The notes beneath the pieces are model-generated. The model was not told the origin of the DNA. It searched no databases and saw only the letters and a list, made by a program, of their open reading frames with translations. Position numbers and translations under genes: made by a program. Of a DNA stretch of 64,000 nt, positions 17,421 to 25,795 are shown one piece after another. Position 1 is the stretch's first letter. Every line of letters starts with the position of its first letter. The stretch is from RPQJ01 sp963762315 (GTDB taxonomy: Bacteria; Pseudomonadota; Gammaproteobacteria; Steroidobacterales; Steroidobacteraceae), in the NCBI GenBank assembly GCA_963762315.1, contig CAVXKO010000005.1, positions 124,001 to 188,000 on the forward strand, in the 5' to 3' direction.

Positions 17421-18443
17421 ATGGATGACCCCTGCGGAGAGCATTCCTTGACCCGAGCGACGATCGATCACACGCCTGCCTCTCTGCGCCAGCTCGTCGC
17501 GCCTTATGCCCGTGCCGACGCCCGCAAGGCTTCCTGGCAGCTTGCAAACACGCTGCTGCCCTTCGTCGTCCTGTGGACCATGACCCTCCTGCTGCTCGAA
17601 CGCAGCGGCGGCTGGTCCCTGCTGCTGCTGCTGCCGGTCGCCGGGCTGTACGTGCGCCTGTTCATCATCCAGCACGACTGCGGCCACGGCTCGTTTTTCC
17701 CGGACGCGAAACTGAACCGGTGGACCGGCGCCGTCATCGGCGTGATGACGCTCTTCCCGTATGGGTACTGGCGCAAGACCCACGCGATCCACCACGCCAC
17801 GTCGGGGAATCTCGACCGGCGCGAGTTCGGCGACATCGACACGCTCACGGTGCGCGAGTACCAGGCGCGCTCGTGGCTGGGCCAGCTCGCCTACCGCCTG
17901 TACCGCAGCATGCCGGTGATGCTCGGCATCGGCCCGCTCTACCAGTTCGTCATCAAGCACCGGGTTCCGTTCGACCTGCCGCTCAGCTGGCGCAAGGAAT
18001 GGGCGAGCGCCCTGTGGAACGACCTGGTGCTGGTCCTCGCGATCACGGCGCTGTGCTGGGCGTTCGGCTGGAAAGCCGTCCTCACGGTGCAGCTGCCGCT
18101 GATGGTGGTGGCCGGCGCCGCGGGTGTCTGGCTGTTCTACGTCCAGCACCAGTTCGAGAAAGCCTACTGGGCGCGGGAAGCGGACTGGACCGCCGAAGCT
18201 TCCGCCATGCGGGGCAGCTCGTTCTACGACTTGCCGCGGGTACTCCACTGGTTCACGGGCAACATCGGCTACCACCACATCCACCATCTCTCGAGCCGCG
18301 TGCCGAATTACCGGCTGCGCGAGTGCTTCGAATCGTCGCCCGCGTTGCAGGCCGCGCCGCGGATCGGATTGTGGGAGAGCCTGCGCTGCGCGCACTGCAA
18401 GCTGTGGGACGAAGACAAGCAACGGATGGTCGGGTTCGCCTGA
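17421..18443 (+). CDS. Membrane fatty acid desaturase
   Basis: A 340-residue integral-membrane di-iron enzyme with the three histidine boxes HDCGHGSFF, HAIHHATSG and GYHHIHHLSSRVPNY in the right order and spacing, plus several hydrophobic helices. This pattern fits acyl-lipid delta-12-type (DesA) desaturases, which use O2 and reduced ferredoxin or cytochrome. ATG at 17421 is chosen; the frame is open further upstream without similarity. The C-terminal SLRCAHCKLWDEDKQRMVGF is also typical of the group. Confidence 0.9.
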   Translation: MDDPCGEHSLTRATIDHTPASLRQLVAPYARADARKASWQLANTLLPFVVLWTMTLLLLERSGGWSLLLLLPVAGLYVRLFIIQHDCGHGSFFPDAKLNRWTGAVIGVMTLFPYGYWRKTHAIHHATSGNLDRREFGDIDTLTVREYQARSWLGQLAYRLYRSMPVMLGIGPLYQFVIKHRVPFDLPLSWRKEWASALWNDLVLVLAITALCWAFGWKAVLTVQLPLMVVAGAAGVWLFYVQHQFEKAYWAREADWTAEASAMRGSSFYDLPRVLHWFTGNIGYHHIHHLSSRVPNYRLRECFESSPALQAAPRIGLWESLRCAHCKLWDEDKQRMVGFA

Positions 18444-18519
18444 AATTCATGTCGTCGGCGCATGCCATTGCGTCGATCGGAGTGATGGATCGCGAATCCG
18501 GGCCGGGCGTACGCGGCGC

Positions 18520-19893
18520 TCAGTGCAGCAGATTCTTGTAGATCCTGCCGTCCTTCATGATCACGACGAGGTTCTTGCCCGGCTCGCCGACCAGCGCGAG
18601 ATTGGCGATCGGATCGCCGTCGACGAGCAGCATGTCGGCGAGCGCGCCCTCTTCGATGACGCCGAGTTTCCCAGGGTAGGGATTGCGCGGGCCCGACAAC
18701 GCCAGCAACTCGGCATTGTCGTGCGTCACTAGCTTGAGCACTTCGGCGGGCGTCATCCACTGCTTCAGCTTCAGGATGTCGGTGTTCTGGTTCTTCATCT
18801 GCGCCGGCACGAACATCAGGTCGGTGCCCCAGGCGAGCTTCACCTTGTACTTCCTGGCCCACTTGAACGCGTTGTCGGTGCCTTCGACTACGGTGTGCTT
18901 CTTCGCCCTGGTGGATTCGGGTGCCGTCGGGGGCGCCTCATCCAGTGCCTGCAGGCTGAGCCAGATCCCCTTCGCGGCGAGCAGCTGCATGGTCGCCTCG
19001 TCCAGCAGTTGCCCGTGCTCGATGCACTTCACTCCGGCCTCGACGGCCCGTCGCACGGCCCTGGGCGTATAGGCATGCACGGTGACGTAGGTGTTCCAGT
19101 CGTCCGCCGCTTCCACGGCGGCTTTCAGTTCGTCCAGCGTGTATTGCGACACGTCGAGCGGGTCGTACGCCGAGGCTGCGCCGCCTCCTGCCATGACCTT
19201 GATCTGGCTGGCACCGGCACGCAGGTTCTCGCGCGTCGCCGTCAGGACCTCGTCGCGGCCGTCGGCAATGAAGCCGATGCCCATGAGCTCGCCGGCCGTC
19301 ATCTGGCCGCCGAACCGGCGGGAGCGATCCTCCGGCATCCGGAAGTCTCCGTGCCCTGAAGTCTGCGAGATCATCGCGCCGCTCGGGTAGATCCGTGGCC
19401 CGATGGTCTTGCCCAGATCGATCGATCGCTTGATGCCGAAAACGGGACCGCCCATGTCGCGTGCGGCGGTGAAGCCGCGCAGCAGCATCAGCCTCGCTTC
19501 CTCGGCGGCCTTCGCCTCGAGCGAGGCAAACGTGGCCTTGGGATCCAGCATCTCGGCCTGCGAGCTGGCGCTCATGAAGATGTGGACGTGGTTGTCGATC
19601 AGGCCGGGCATCAGCGTGCGTCCGCCGCCCTGGATCCGTGTGACCGTCGTGCCGGCCGGCGCCGTGATCGGCTTTGCGGAAATCGAGGTGATGACGTTAC
19701 CCACGACCAGCACGTTCGACGGTCCCGAGAGGCGGTCCGAAGTGCCGTCGAAAATACGGACGTTCTCGAAGACGACTGCGGCGGGCAAGGCCGACACGTC
19801 CTGACCGGAGGCCGTCGCGACGGCGAAGCCTGCGACGAGCGCCGCGCAGGCTCCGTCGGCGCGAGCGTCGAGCGGACGAGAACTGACGAACAT
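18520..19893 (-). CDS. Amidohydrolase-family protein (prolidase/imidazolonepropionase-like)
   Basis: A 457-residue metal-dependent hydrolase of the amidohydrolase superfamily. Metal ligands are visible: NHVHIF after strand 1, the lysine in ASQIKVMAGGGA that can be carboxylated, VHAYT, EHGQ and WGTDL. An N-terminal hydrophobic stretch ending ATASG suggests export. The substrate is not predictable; many secreted members act on peptides, Xaa-Pro dipeptides or organophosphate-like esters. No operon partners. Divergent from ahpC. Confidence 0.85.
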   Translation of the reverse strand: MFVSSRPLDARADGACAALVAGFAVATASGQDVSALPAAVVFENVRIFDGTSDRLSGPSNVLVVGNVITSISAKPITAPAGTTVTRIQGGGRTLMPGLIDNHVHIFMSASSQAEMLDPKATFASLEAKAAEEARLMLLRGFTAARDMGGPVFGIKRSIDLGKTIGPRIYPSGAMISQTSGHGDFRMPEDRSRRFGGQMTAGELMGIGFIADGRDEVLTATRENLRAGASQIKVMAGGGAASAYDPLDVSQYTLDELKAAVEAADDWNTYVTVHAYTPRAVRRAVEAGVKCIEHGQLLDEATMQLLAAKGIWLSLQALDEAPPTAPESTRAKKHTVVEGTDNAFKWARKYKVKLAWGTDLMFVPAQMKNQNTDILKLKQWMTPAEVLKLVTHDNAELLALSGPRNPYPGKLGVIEEGALADMLLVDGDPIANLALVGEPGKNLVVIMKDGRIYKNLLH

Positions 19894-20095
19894 GCTCCTT
19901 CCGTTGGCCTCCTCGTTCGTCCGAAACGATATGGACGCGCGTCCAGGCTCTCATTTATGGGCTTCTACCTGCGGTCCCACCTGACCAAGCTGATGAACTC
20001 GAAGCCCGGCACGGAAGGCTGGCACTGACCCGCAGACACGCTCGCGTCGACCGGCCGCCCCGGGGCGTCGCCGGCCCCGACGGCTTGCCATGACG

Positions 20096-20132
20096 ATAGG
20101 TTTTGTCTATTGATCCTAGCGTAATCATTCAT
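20096..20132 (+). promoter_or_regulatory. Candidate OxyR-binding site upstream of ahpC
   Basis: ATAG (20096-20099), seven bases, then CTAT (20107-20110) exactly matches one half of the OxyR pattern ATAG-N7-CTAT-N7-ATAG-N7-CTAT. The second half (AGCG at 20118, TCAT at 20129) fits only in part. It sits just before a possible -35 (TTGGCG, 20132-20137) and -10 (TATCGT, 20156-20161), 80 to 115 bases before the peroxiredoxin start. Confidence 0.6.
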
Positions 20133-20213
20133 TGGCGCTATCGATCTGCGCTCCGTATCGTTCGCATCCACGGGGCCGGTGCCCCTGCCCGCAACGACTA
20201 CGGAGACATGCCA

Positions 20214-20780
20214 ATGACCTCGCTGATCAATACGACCGTCAAGCCCTTCAAGGCCACCGCCTTCCACAACGGTGAATTCGTCCAGGTGACCGAAGCGTCC
20301 ATCCGGGGCCAGTGGTCGGTTTTCTTCTTCTACCCGGCCGACTTCACCTTCGTCTGCCCGACCGAGCTCGGCGACGTGGCGGACCTCTACCCGCAGTTCC
20401 AGAAGCTCGGCGTCGAGGTGTACAGCGTCTCGACCGACACGCACTTCACGCACAAGGCCTGGCACGACGCGTCCGACACGATCAAGAAGATCGACTACCC
20501 GATGGTCGGCGACCCGACCCACGCCATCAGCCGCAACTTCGGCGTGCTGATCGAGGAGGAAGGCCTCGCGCTGCGCGGCACCTTCGTCGTGAACCCCGAG
20601 GGCGTGATCAAGGTCGCCGAGGTCAACGACCTCGGCATCGGCCGCGACGCGAAGGAACTGCTCCGCAAGGTGCAGGCCGCGCAGTACGTCGCCGCGCACC
20701 CGGGTGAAGTCTGCCCCGCCAAGTGGACGCCGGGCGCCAAGACCCTGGCCCCGTCGCTCGACCTCGTCGGCAAGATCTAA
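20214..20780 (+). CDS. ahpC: Alkyl hydroperoxide reductase subunit C (peroxiredoxin)
   Basis: A 188-residue typical 2-Cys peroxiredoxin, nearly the same length as E. coli AhpC (187). The peroxidatic Cys48 lies in PADFTFVCPTELGD and the resolving Cys167 in HPGEVCPAKWTPG. It reduces H2O2 and organic hydroperoxides and is recharged by AhpF, encoded next. Start ATG 20214 (MTSLINTTVKPF) follows GGAG by eight bases; an ATG two codons earlier is in frame. Regulation by peroxide through OxyR is suggested by the site upstream. Confidence 0.95.
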   Translation: MTSLINTTVKPFKATAFHNGEFVQVTEASIRGQWSVFFFYPADFTFVCPTELGDVADLYPQFQKLGVEVYSVSTDTHFTHKAWHDASDTIKKIDYPMVGDPTHAISRNFGVLIEEEGLALRGTFVVNPEGVIKVAEVNDLGIGRDAKELLRKVQAAQYVAAHPGEVCPAKWTPGAKTLAPSLDLVGKI

Positions 20781-20921
20781 CCCTCTCCTCCCTCTCCCGC
20801 CCAAAGCGGGAGAGGGTTGGGGTGAGGGCCTCGCTCCCTCTCCCGCCCAAAGCGGGAGAGGGTTGGGGTGAGGGCCTCGCTCCCTCTCCCGCCCAAAGCG
20901 GGAGAGGGTCGGGGTGAGGGC
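20781..20921. repeat. Three tandem palindromic repeats between ahpC and ahpF
   Basis: Three consecutive units of about 51 bases, each with CCCTCTCCCGCCCAAAGCGG and its continuation GAGAGGGTTGGGGTGAGGGC (the third has TCGGGG). They are almost identical, which indicates recent tandem amplification, and they lie within an otherwise co-oriented gene pair. Confidence 0.92.
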
Positions 20922-20966
20922 CTGATTTCCTCTTGATTCTTCCGCTTCTCTCTTCTCGGTGACCCC

Positions 20967-22550
20967 ATGCTCGACGCCAACCTCAGGCAACAACTGGCCG
21001 GCTACCTGCAGCGCGTGACGCAGCCCGTCGAAATCGCCGCATCGCTCGACGAAAGCGCTGCATCGAAGGAGATGCAGGCACTGCTCGAGGACATCGCCTC
21101 GATGTCGGACAAGGTCACTTACGCGCGCCGCGACGACGCGACGGTCCGCGTGCCGTCATTCAGCGTCAACTGCGCGAGTGCCGACATGGGTATCCGCTTC
21201 GCCGGCATCCCGATGGGGCACGAGTTCACCTCGCTGGTGCTCGCGCTGCTGCAGGCGGGCGGCCATCCGCCGAAGGTCGATGCGCCGGTGATCGAGCAGA
21301 TCCGGTCGCTCGAGGGCCGCTACGAGTTCGAGGTCTACATCTCGCTGTCCTGCCAGAACTGCCCGGATGTCGTGCAGGCGCTGAACCTCATGGCCGTGCT
21401 CAACCCGAACGTCCGCGCGACGATGATCGACGGCGCGCTGTTCCAGGCCGAGGTCGAATCGAAGCAGATCATGGCGGTGCCGTCCGTCTACCTGAACGGC
21501 GCGCCCTTCGGCCAGGGACGCATGTCCGTCGAGGAGATCCTCGCGAAACTCGACAAGGGCGCCGCAACGCGCCAGGCGGAACAGATCCGGACCAAGGCGC
21601 CGTTCGACGTGCTCATCGTCGGCGGCGGGCCAGCCGGTGCCTCGGCCGCAATCTACTCGGCGCGCAAGGGCATCCGCACGGGCGTCGTGACGGAGCGCTT
21701 CGGTGGCCAGGTGCTCGACACAATGGGCATCGAGAACTTCATTTCCGTGCAGGAGACGGATGGCCCGAAGCTCGCGGCGTCGCTCGAGAACCACGTCAGG
21801 ACCTACGACGTCGACATCATGAACCTGCAGCGCGCCGAAGCGCTGCGGCCGGCCGATGCCGATGGCCTGCTGACGGTGCAGCTTGCCAGCGGCGCGAGCC
21901 TGCGCAGCCGCGCGGTAATCCTCTCGACGGGCGCACGCTGGCGCGAAATGAACGTGCCGGGCGAGCGCGAGTACCGCGGCCGCGGCGTGGCGTACTGCCC
22001 GCACTGCGACGGCCCGCTCTTCAAGGGCAAGCGCGTCGCGGTGATCGGCGGCGGAAACTCCGGAGTCGAGGCGGCGATCGACCTCGCGGGCATCGTCTCG
22101 CAGGTCACGCTCATCGAGTTCGACAGCCGGCTGCGCGCCGACGAGGTGCTGCAGCGCAAGCTGCGCAGCCTGCCGAACGTGCGCATCATCGTCTCGGCGC
22201 AGACGACCGAGGTGCACGGTGCGGGCGGCAAGGTCAACGCGCTCAGCTACAGGGATCGCGGCACGAACGACGCGCACCGCATCGATCTCGAAGGCGTGTT
22301 CGTGCAGATCGGCCTGCTGCCCAACACCGACTGGCTCACTGGCGCGGTGAAATTGAGCGAGCGCGGCGAAATCGAGGTGGACGCCAGGGGCCAGACGTCG
22401 TTGGCCGGCGTGTTCGCGGCGGGTGACGCGACGACGGTCCCGTACAAGCAGATCATCATCGCCATGGGTGAAGGCTCGAAGGCGGCGCTCGGCGCGTTCG
22501 ACCACCTGATCCGCGCGTCGGCGCCGGCGCGGGAGGAAGCAGCAGCCTAG
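20967..22550 (+). CDS. ahpF: Alkyl hydroperoxide reductase subunit F
   Basis: A 527-residue flavoprotein disulfide reductase. The N-terminal double-thioredoxin-fold domain carries SCQNCPD (Cys129 and Cys132), followed by the FAD site VLIVGGGPAGASAAIYSAR, the redox-active YCPHCDG (Cys344 and Cys347), the NADH site VIGGGNSGVEAAIDLAG and the C-terminal FAD stretch GVFAAGDATTVPYKQI. It transfers electrons from NADH to AhpC. Cysteine positions match E. coli AhpF within one residue. The 186-base gap to ahpC is filled with repeats. Confidence 0.96.
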   Translation: MLDANLRQQLAGYLQRVTQPVEIAASLDESAASKEMQALLEDIASMSDKVTYARRDDATVRVPSFSVNCASADMGIRFAGIPMGHEFTSLVLALLQAGGHPPKVDAPVIEQIRSLEGRYEFEVYISLSCQNCPDVVQALNLMAVLNPNVRATMIDGALFQAEVESKQIMAVPSVYLNGAPFGQGRMSVEEILAKLDKGAATRQAEQIRTKAPFDVLIVGGGPAGASAAIYSARKGIRTGVVTERFGGQVLDTMGIENFISVQETDGPKLAASLENHVRTYDVDIMNLQRAEALRPADADGLLTVQLASGASLRSRAVILSTGARWREMNVPGEREYRGRGVAYCPHCDGPLFKGKRVAVIGGGNSGVEAAIDLAGIVSQVTLIEFDSRLRADEVLQRKLRSLPNVRIIVSAQTTEVHGAGGKVNALSYRDRGTNDAHRIDLEGVFVQIGLLPNTDWLTGAVKLSERGEIEVDARGQTSLAGVFAAGDATTVPYKQIIIAMGEGSKAALGAFDHLIRASAPAREEAAA

Positions 22551-22562
22551 GCTGACGCCGGG

Positions 22563-22967
22563 CTACGGCAGCAGATACTCCAGCTCGTAATGGTGCGTCC
22601 CGCCCTCGATCCTGAGGCGGAACGTTCCGCTCAGGCCCGTGAGCCCGCCGGCGCCCGAACCGGGCACGACCGTGATCGAGAGCTGCTGGGCACCCGCATG
22701 CATGGTGCCGGAGTGCTGCAGCACGAAGCTGCCCTCGCGGCCATCGAGCGTTCCCGCGACGCGCTCGATCGCAACGTAGCCCGCGGAGCCCTGCGTGGAG
22801 GTGATCGCGGAGAGCATCTCGCCTTGGCTGGTGCCCACGAGGTCGCCCTCGAACACCTTGTCGATCGACGTGCGTCCGAGCTTGTTGCCGTCCGCTCCGA
22901 TCGATGTCGACAGGGGCTTGAGGTCGACCTGGAACGTTCCCCTGGCGATCGTCGTCTTGGCCGGAAT
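22563..22967 (-). CDS. DUF3224 family protein, possible AUU start
   Basis: A protein of up to 134 residues with the DUF3224 pattern: ARGTFQVDLKPLSTSIGADG, LGRTSIDKVFEGDL, GTSQGEMLSA and HSGTMHAG, with a beta-barrel-like fold and no known activity. The only usual start (GTG, 22856) would cut away the first 37 conserved residues. Upstream in the same frame there is no ATG, GTG or TTG before the tRNA. An AGGAGG (22975-22980) seven bases ahead of ATT at 22965-22967 suggests an AUU start, as in infC, unless ATG was miscalled. It lies directly behind tRNA-Arg and is probably co-transcribed with it. Confidence 0.72.
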   Translation of the reverse strand: MPAKTTIARGTFQVDLKPLSTSIGADGNKLGRTSIDKVFEGDLVGTSQGEMLSAITSTQGSAGYVAIERVAGTLDGREGSFVLQHSGTMHAGAQQLSITVVPGSGAGGLTGLSGTFRLRIEGGTHHYELEYLLP

Positions 22968-22981
22968 ACCGATGCCTCCTG

Positions 22982-23058
22982 TGGCGCGCCCGACTGGATT
23001 CGAACCAGTGACCCCTGCCTTCGGAGGGCAGTACTCTATCCAACTGAGCTACGGGCGC
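22982..23058 (-). tRNA. tRNA-Arg (anticodon CCG)
   Basis: A 77-base cloverleaf with encoded CCA. The acceptor stem is GCGCCCG with CGGGCGC. The D arm contains AGCTCAGTTGGATAGAGT. The anticodon stem CTGCC/GGCAG holds the loop CTCCGAA (anticodon CCG, reading CGG). The T arm is CTGGTTCGAATCCAG. The discriminator base is G. Confidence 0.96.
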
Positions 23059-23190
23059 GTGGCTGGACCCCGGAAAAGGGGCGTGAATCATAGCTTTGGC
23101 GGCACGGCCGCGTCCATTTGGGCTGGTCCCAAAGGGCCGGGGGGCGGGGTATACTGCGCCGCCCTGAAAAACCCTGCCCGGAGTGTTTCC

Positions 23191-23700
23191 GTGAGCGCCG
23201 ACCACGACCGCACCTTTTTCGACACCTTCATGCTCGTCCTCGGAATTCTGGTCGTGGTGACGATCGGATTGATCGCGCTCGCGCGCAACATCGCCCACCG
23301 GACGTCGGACCTGCACCACCAGGAAGACCCGCTGAAGCAGGCCAAAGTGGCCTCGTACATCAGTCCGGTGGCCAGGGTGGCCGTCGCCGGCAAGGACAAT
23401 GCCGCGCTGAACCCGCCGGCCGCAGCCCCAATCGCGGCTGCCGTCGACATGCCCGGTGACCAGGTCTACCAGCAGGTCTGCACCGCGTGCCATGGCGCCG
23501 CCGTTGCGGGTGCCCCCAAGACCGGCGACAAGGCCGCGTGGGGACCGCGCATCGCGCAGGGCATGGACACGCTGCACAAGCACGCGCTCGAAGGCTTCCA
23601 GGGCAAGGCCGGCTACATGCCGCCGAAGGGTGGCCGCGCCGACCTTTCCGACCAGTCGATCATGAATGCGGTGGATTACCTCGTCGCACAGGCGAAGTAA
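23191..23700 (+). CDS. Cytochrome c5-type protein, membrane-anchored
   Basis: A 169-residue protein from a GTG start preceded by GGAG. One N-terminal membrane helix (FMLVLGILVVVTIGLIALA) acts as an uncleaved anchor. A spacer of about 70 residues follows, then a class I cytochrome c domain with CTACH in QQVCTACHGAAVAGAP and a distal Met in GYMPPKGG. This matches the cytochrome c5 (CycB) family, which feeds terminal oxidases. It stands alone, divergent from tRNA-Arg. Confidence 0.9.
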   Translation: MSADHDRTFFDTFMLVLGILVVVTIGLIALARNIAHRTSDLHHQEDPLKQAKVASYISPVARVAVAGKDNAALNPPAAAPIAAAVDMPGDQVYQQVCTACHGAAVAGAPKTGDKAAWGPRIAQGMDTLHKHALEGFQGKAGYMPPKGGRADLSDQSIMNAVDYLVAQAK

Positions 23701-23710
23701 GGCTCGTCCC

Positions 23711-24271
23711 ATGACGTACGGGAAGCTCGGTCCGGTGGCGGCACTGGTCGTGCTCGCTGCCATAGCCGCAGGTTGTGCCACGCCGGCGCCCGAGCCTGTC
23801 TCCATGCGCGACCCGTCGGTGAATTTCGCCGCGTTCAAGACTTTTGGCTGGGTGGCCGGCAGTACGTCGACGGATCAGCCGGTGATGCTGCTCGACCAGA
23901 ACATCCGCTCCGCAATCACGGCGGAGTTGAACCGGCGGGGCTACGTGGCGGCGACGGAGAAGCCGGACCTGCTCATCGCCTACGAGACCGCCAGCGCGCA
24001 GAAGGTCGAGAACAACCCGGTGCGCGTCGGCGTCGGCATAGGCAGCTGGGGCGGCAATATGGGCGGGTCGGTCAGCATGGGCAGCCCGAGCGTGCGCAAT
24101 TACAAGGAAGGCTCGCTGGTGATCCACGCCGTCGACGCTTCGCGCAACGCAGAAGTCTGGCAGGGCCAGGTGTCCGGGAAGCTGTCCAAGGGCAGCACCG
24201 AACCCGCAGCGATCTATCAGGCCGTGGGCAAGGCGATGAAGGACTTCCCGGCCCGGCCCGCGGGACAGTAG
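23711..24271 (+). CDS. DUF4136 lipoprotein
   Basis: A 186-residue lipoprotein with a signal ending in the lipobox IAAGC. The DUF4136 pattern follows: FAAFKTFGWV, IRSAITAELNRRGYV, KPDLLIAYETASAQK, a glycine-rich turn (VGIGSWGGNMGG) and GSLVIHAVDASRNAEVWQG. Such proteins are thought to face the periplasm; their role is unknown. The gene begins 10 bases after cytochrome c5. Confidence 0.88.
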   Translation: MTYGKLGPVAALVVLAAIAAGCATPAPEPVSMRDPSVNFAAFKTFGWVAGSTSTDQPVMLLDQNIRSAITAELNRRGYVAATEKPDLLIAYETASAQKVENNPVRVGVGIGSWGGNMGGSVSMGSPSVRNYKEGSLVIHAVDASRNAEVWQGQVSGKLSKGSTEPAAIYQAVGKAMKDFPARPAGQ

Positions 24272-24280
24272 TCGCTGCCC

Positions 24281-24432
24281 TCACCCGGCCGCTTCGCTCG
24301 CCGACCTCTCCCGTAAACGGGAGAGGTAAGAGCCCTCACCCGGCTGTCGCAGACCTCTCCCGCAAGCGGGAGAGGTAAGACACCCTCACCCGGCCGCTTC
24401 GCTCGCCGACCTCTCCCGTAAACGGGAGAGGT
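24281..24432. repeat. Palindromic repeat cluster
   Basis: Three units of the CCCTCACCCGGC...GACCTCTCCCG..CGGGAGAGGT type follow each other in the same orientation: two with GTAAAC in the loop, the middle one with CAAG. They separate the convergent lipoprotein and ntrX genes. Confidence 0.92.
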
Positions 24433-24436
24433 GAGA

Positions 24437-25795
24437 TCACTCTTCGGTCTGGCGGAAATCCACGCCGAGCGAACGCAGCTTGCGGTACAGGTGCGTGCGC
24501 TCCATGCCGACGCGCTTGGCGAGCTGGCCCACCTTTCCGTTACACAGCTGCAGTTGCTGCGTGAGGTACGCGCGCTCGAAATGCTCGCGGGCTTCACGCA
24601 GCGGCATCGCGAGCAGGTCCTGCTTGACCAGCGGCTCGTCGGCGGGCGCCTGCACCGCGATCTCGCGCTCGATCTCGTCGAGGCGGATCTCCTCCGGCCC
24701 GCCCTGGATGAGCAGGCGGTGCACGAGGTTCTTCAGCTCCCGGATGTTGCCCGGCCACGGATAGTTGCGCAGCCGGTTCTGCGCGGCCACCCCGAAGCGC
24801 CGGAACGTGAGGCGCTCCTCGTCGACCAGGCGATCGACGTAATAGCGCAGGAGTTCGGGCACGTCCTCCGCATAATCGCGCAGCGGCGGAATGCGCAGCG
24901 ACAGTACGTTGAGGTTCGAGAGCAGGTCCACGCGGAACGGCTCGGCGCCACGCGTATCGAATCCCGGTTGCGCCGACGAGATCAGGCGCGCGTCGAACCG
25001 GACCGACGTGCGTCCACCCTTCGGCACGAACGAGCCCGACTCGATCGCGGAGAGCAGGAGTTTCTGCGCGGCCGGAGCGAGATCCTCGAGGCCATTGACG
25101 AACAGCGTGCCGCGCTCGGCCTGCTCGAACAGGCCCACGCGACTGCCATCGCCGCCCGCCGCGCCGCAAAGGATCTCCTCGGCATTCGCGTCGGTCAGCG
25201 AACCCGCGGCAACGGTCACGAACGGTCCGGACGAACGCGAGCTGAGCGTGTGGATGTAGCGCGCGAAGGCTTCGCGCCCCGTGCCGGACTCGCCCACGAT
25301 CAGGACCGACGCTTCATGCGGCGCGAGCTGCTTGACCTGCTCGCGCAGGTCGCGCATCAGCCGGCTGCGGCCCACGGGCGCGATGAGCGGCGGCACCAGC
25401 GTGCGCGCGGCGTGCTTGCGGCGCTTGCCTTCGTCGAGCGAGCGCTGCACCGTGCGCAGCAGCTTGGCGAGCGAGAGCGGCTTCTCGACGTAGTCGATGG
25501 CGCCGAGCCGCGTGGCTTCGACGGCCGTCTCGACGGTTCCGTGCCCCGACATCATCACGACCGGCGCGGCCATGGACTGCGCCTGCTGCCATTCGCGCAG
25601 CAAGCTGATGCCGTCGGTGTCGGGCATCCAGATGTCGAGGAGCACGAGATCGGGCGCCTGCTTGGCACAGGCCGCGCGGGCCTCCGCAGCATTGGCTGCC
25701 GTCTCGACCGCGTATCCCTCTTCCGAGAGGATGTCACGGACTAGCTCACGGATGTCCGCCTCGTCGTCAACGACCAGTATTCGCGCAGAACTCAT
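24437..25795 (-). CDS. ntrX: NtrX-like response regulator with degenerate AAA+ domain
   Basis: A 452-residue protein with a receiver domain (phospho-acceptor Asp54 in DLVLLDIWMPDTDG), an AAA+ domain and a Fis-type helix-turn-helix (GKVGQLAKRVGMERTHLYRKL). Several ATPase features are changed. Walker A is GESGTGRE (168-175) with Arg174 in place of Lys. Walker B is LFVNGLED (Asn234-Gly235 in place of Asp-Glu). The GAFTGA loop that contacts sigma-54 is missing; the corresponding stretch is GAAGGDG. The arginine-finger region (FRVDLLSNLNVLSLRIPPLRD) is kept. It overlaps ntrY by four bases and is thus its partner. It may act as a DNA binder that does not use sigma-54. Confidence 0.88.
   Translation of the reverse strand: MSSARILVVDDEADIRELVRDILSEEGYAVETAANAAEARAACAKQAPDLVLLDIWMPDTDGISLLREWQQAQSMAAPVVMMSGHGTVETAVEATRLGAIDYVEKPLSLAKLLRTVQRSLDEGKRRKHAARTLVPPLIAPVGRSRLMRDLREQVKQLAPHEASVLIVGESGTGREAFARYIHTLSSRSSGPFVTVAAGSLTDANAEEILCGAAGGDGSRVGLFEQAERGTLFVNGLEDLAPAAQKLLLSAIESGSFVPKGGRTSVRFDARLISSAQPGFDTRGAEPFRVDLLSNLNVLSLRIPPLRDYAEDVPELLRYYVDRLVDEERLTFRRFGVAAQNRLRNYPWPGNIRELKNLVHRLLIQGGPEEIRLDEIEREIAVQAPADEPLVKQDLLAMPLREAREHFERAYLTQQLQLCNGKVGQLAKRVGMERTHLYRKLRSLGVDFRQTEE

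Noticed and set aside
20781..20921. Possible CRISPR array between ahpC and ahpF
   Set aside because: The repeated units are palindromic, directly abutting and nearly identical throughout; there are no unique spacers and no cas genes.
22982..23058. Genomic-island attachment at the tRNA-Arg 3' end
   Set aside because: No integrase gene and no direct repeat of the tRNA end were found nearby; the neighbouring genes are ordinary chromosomal genes.
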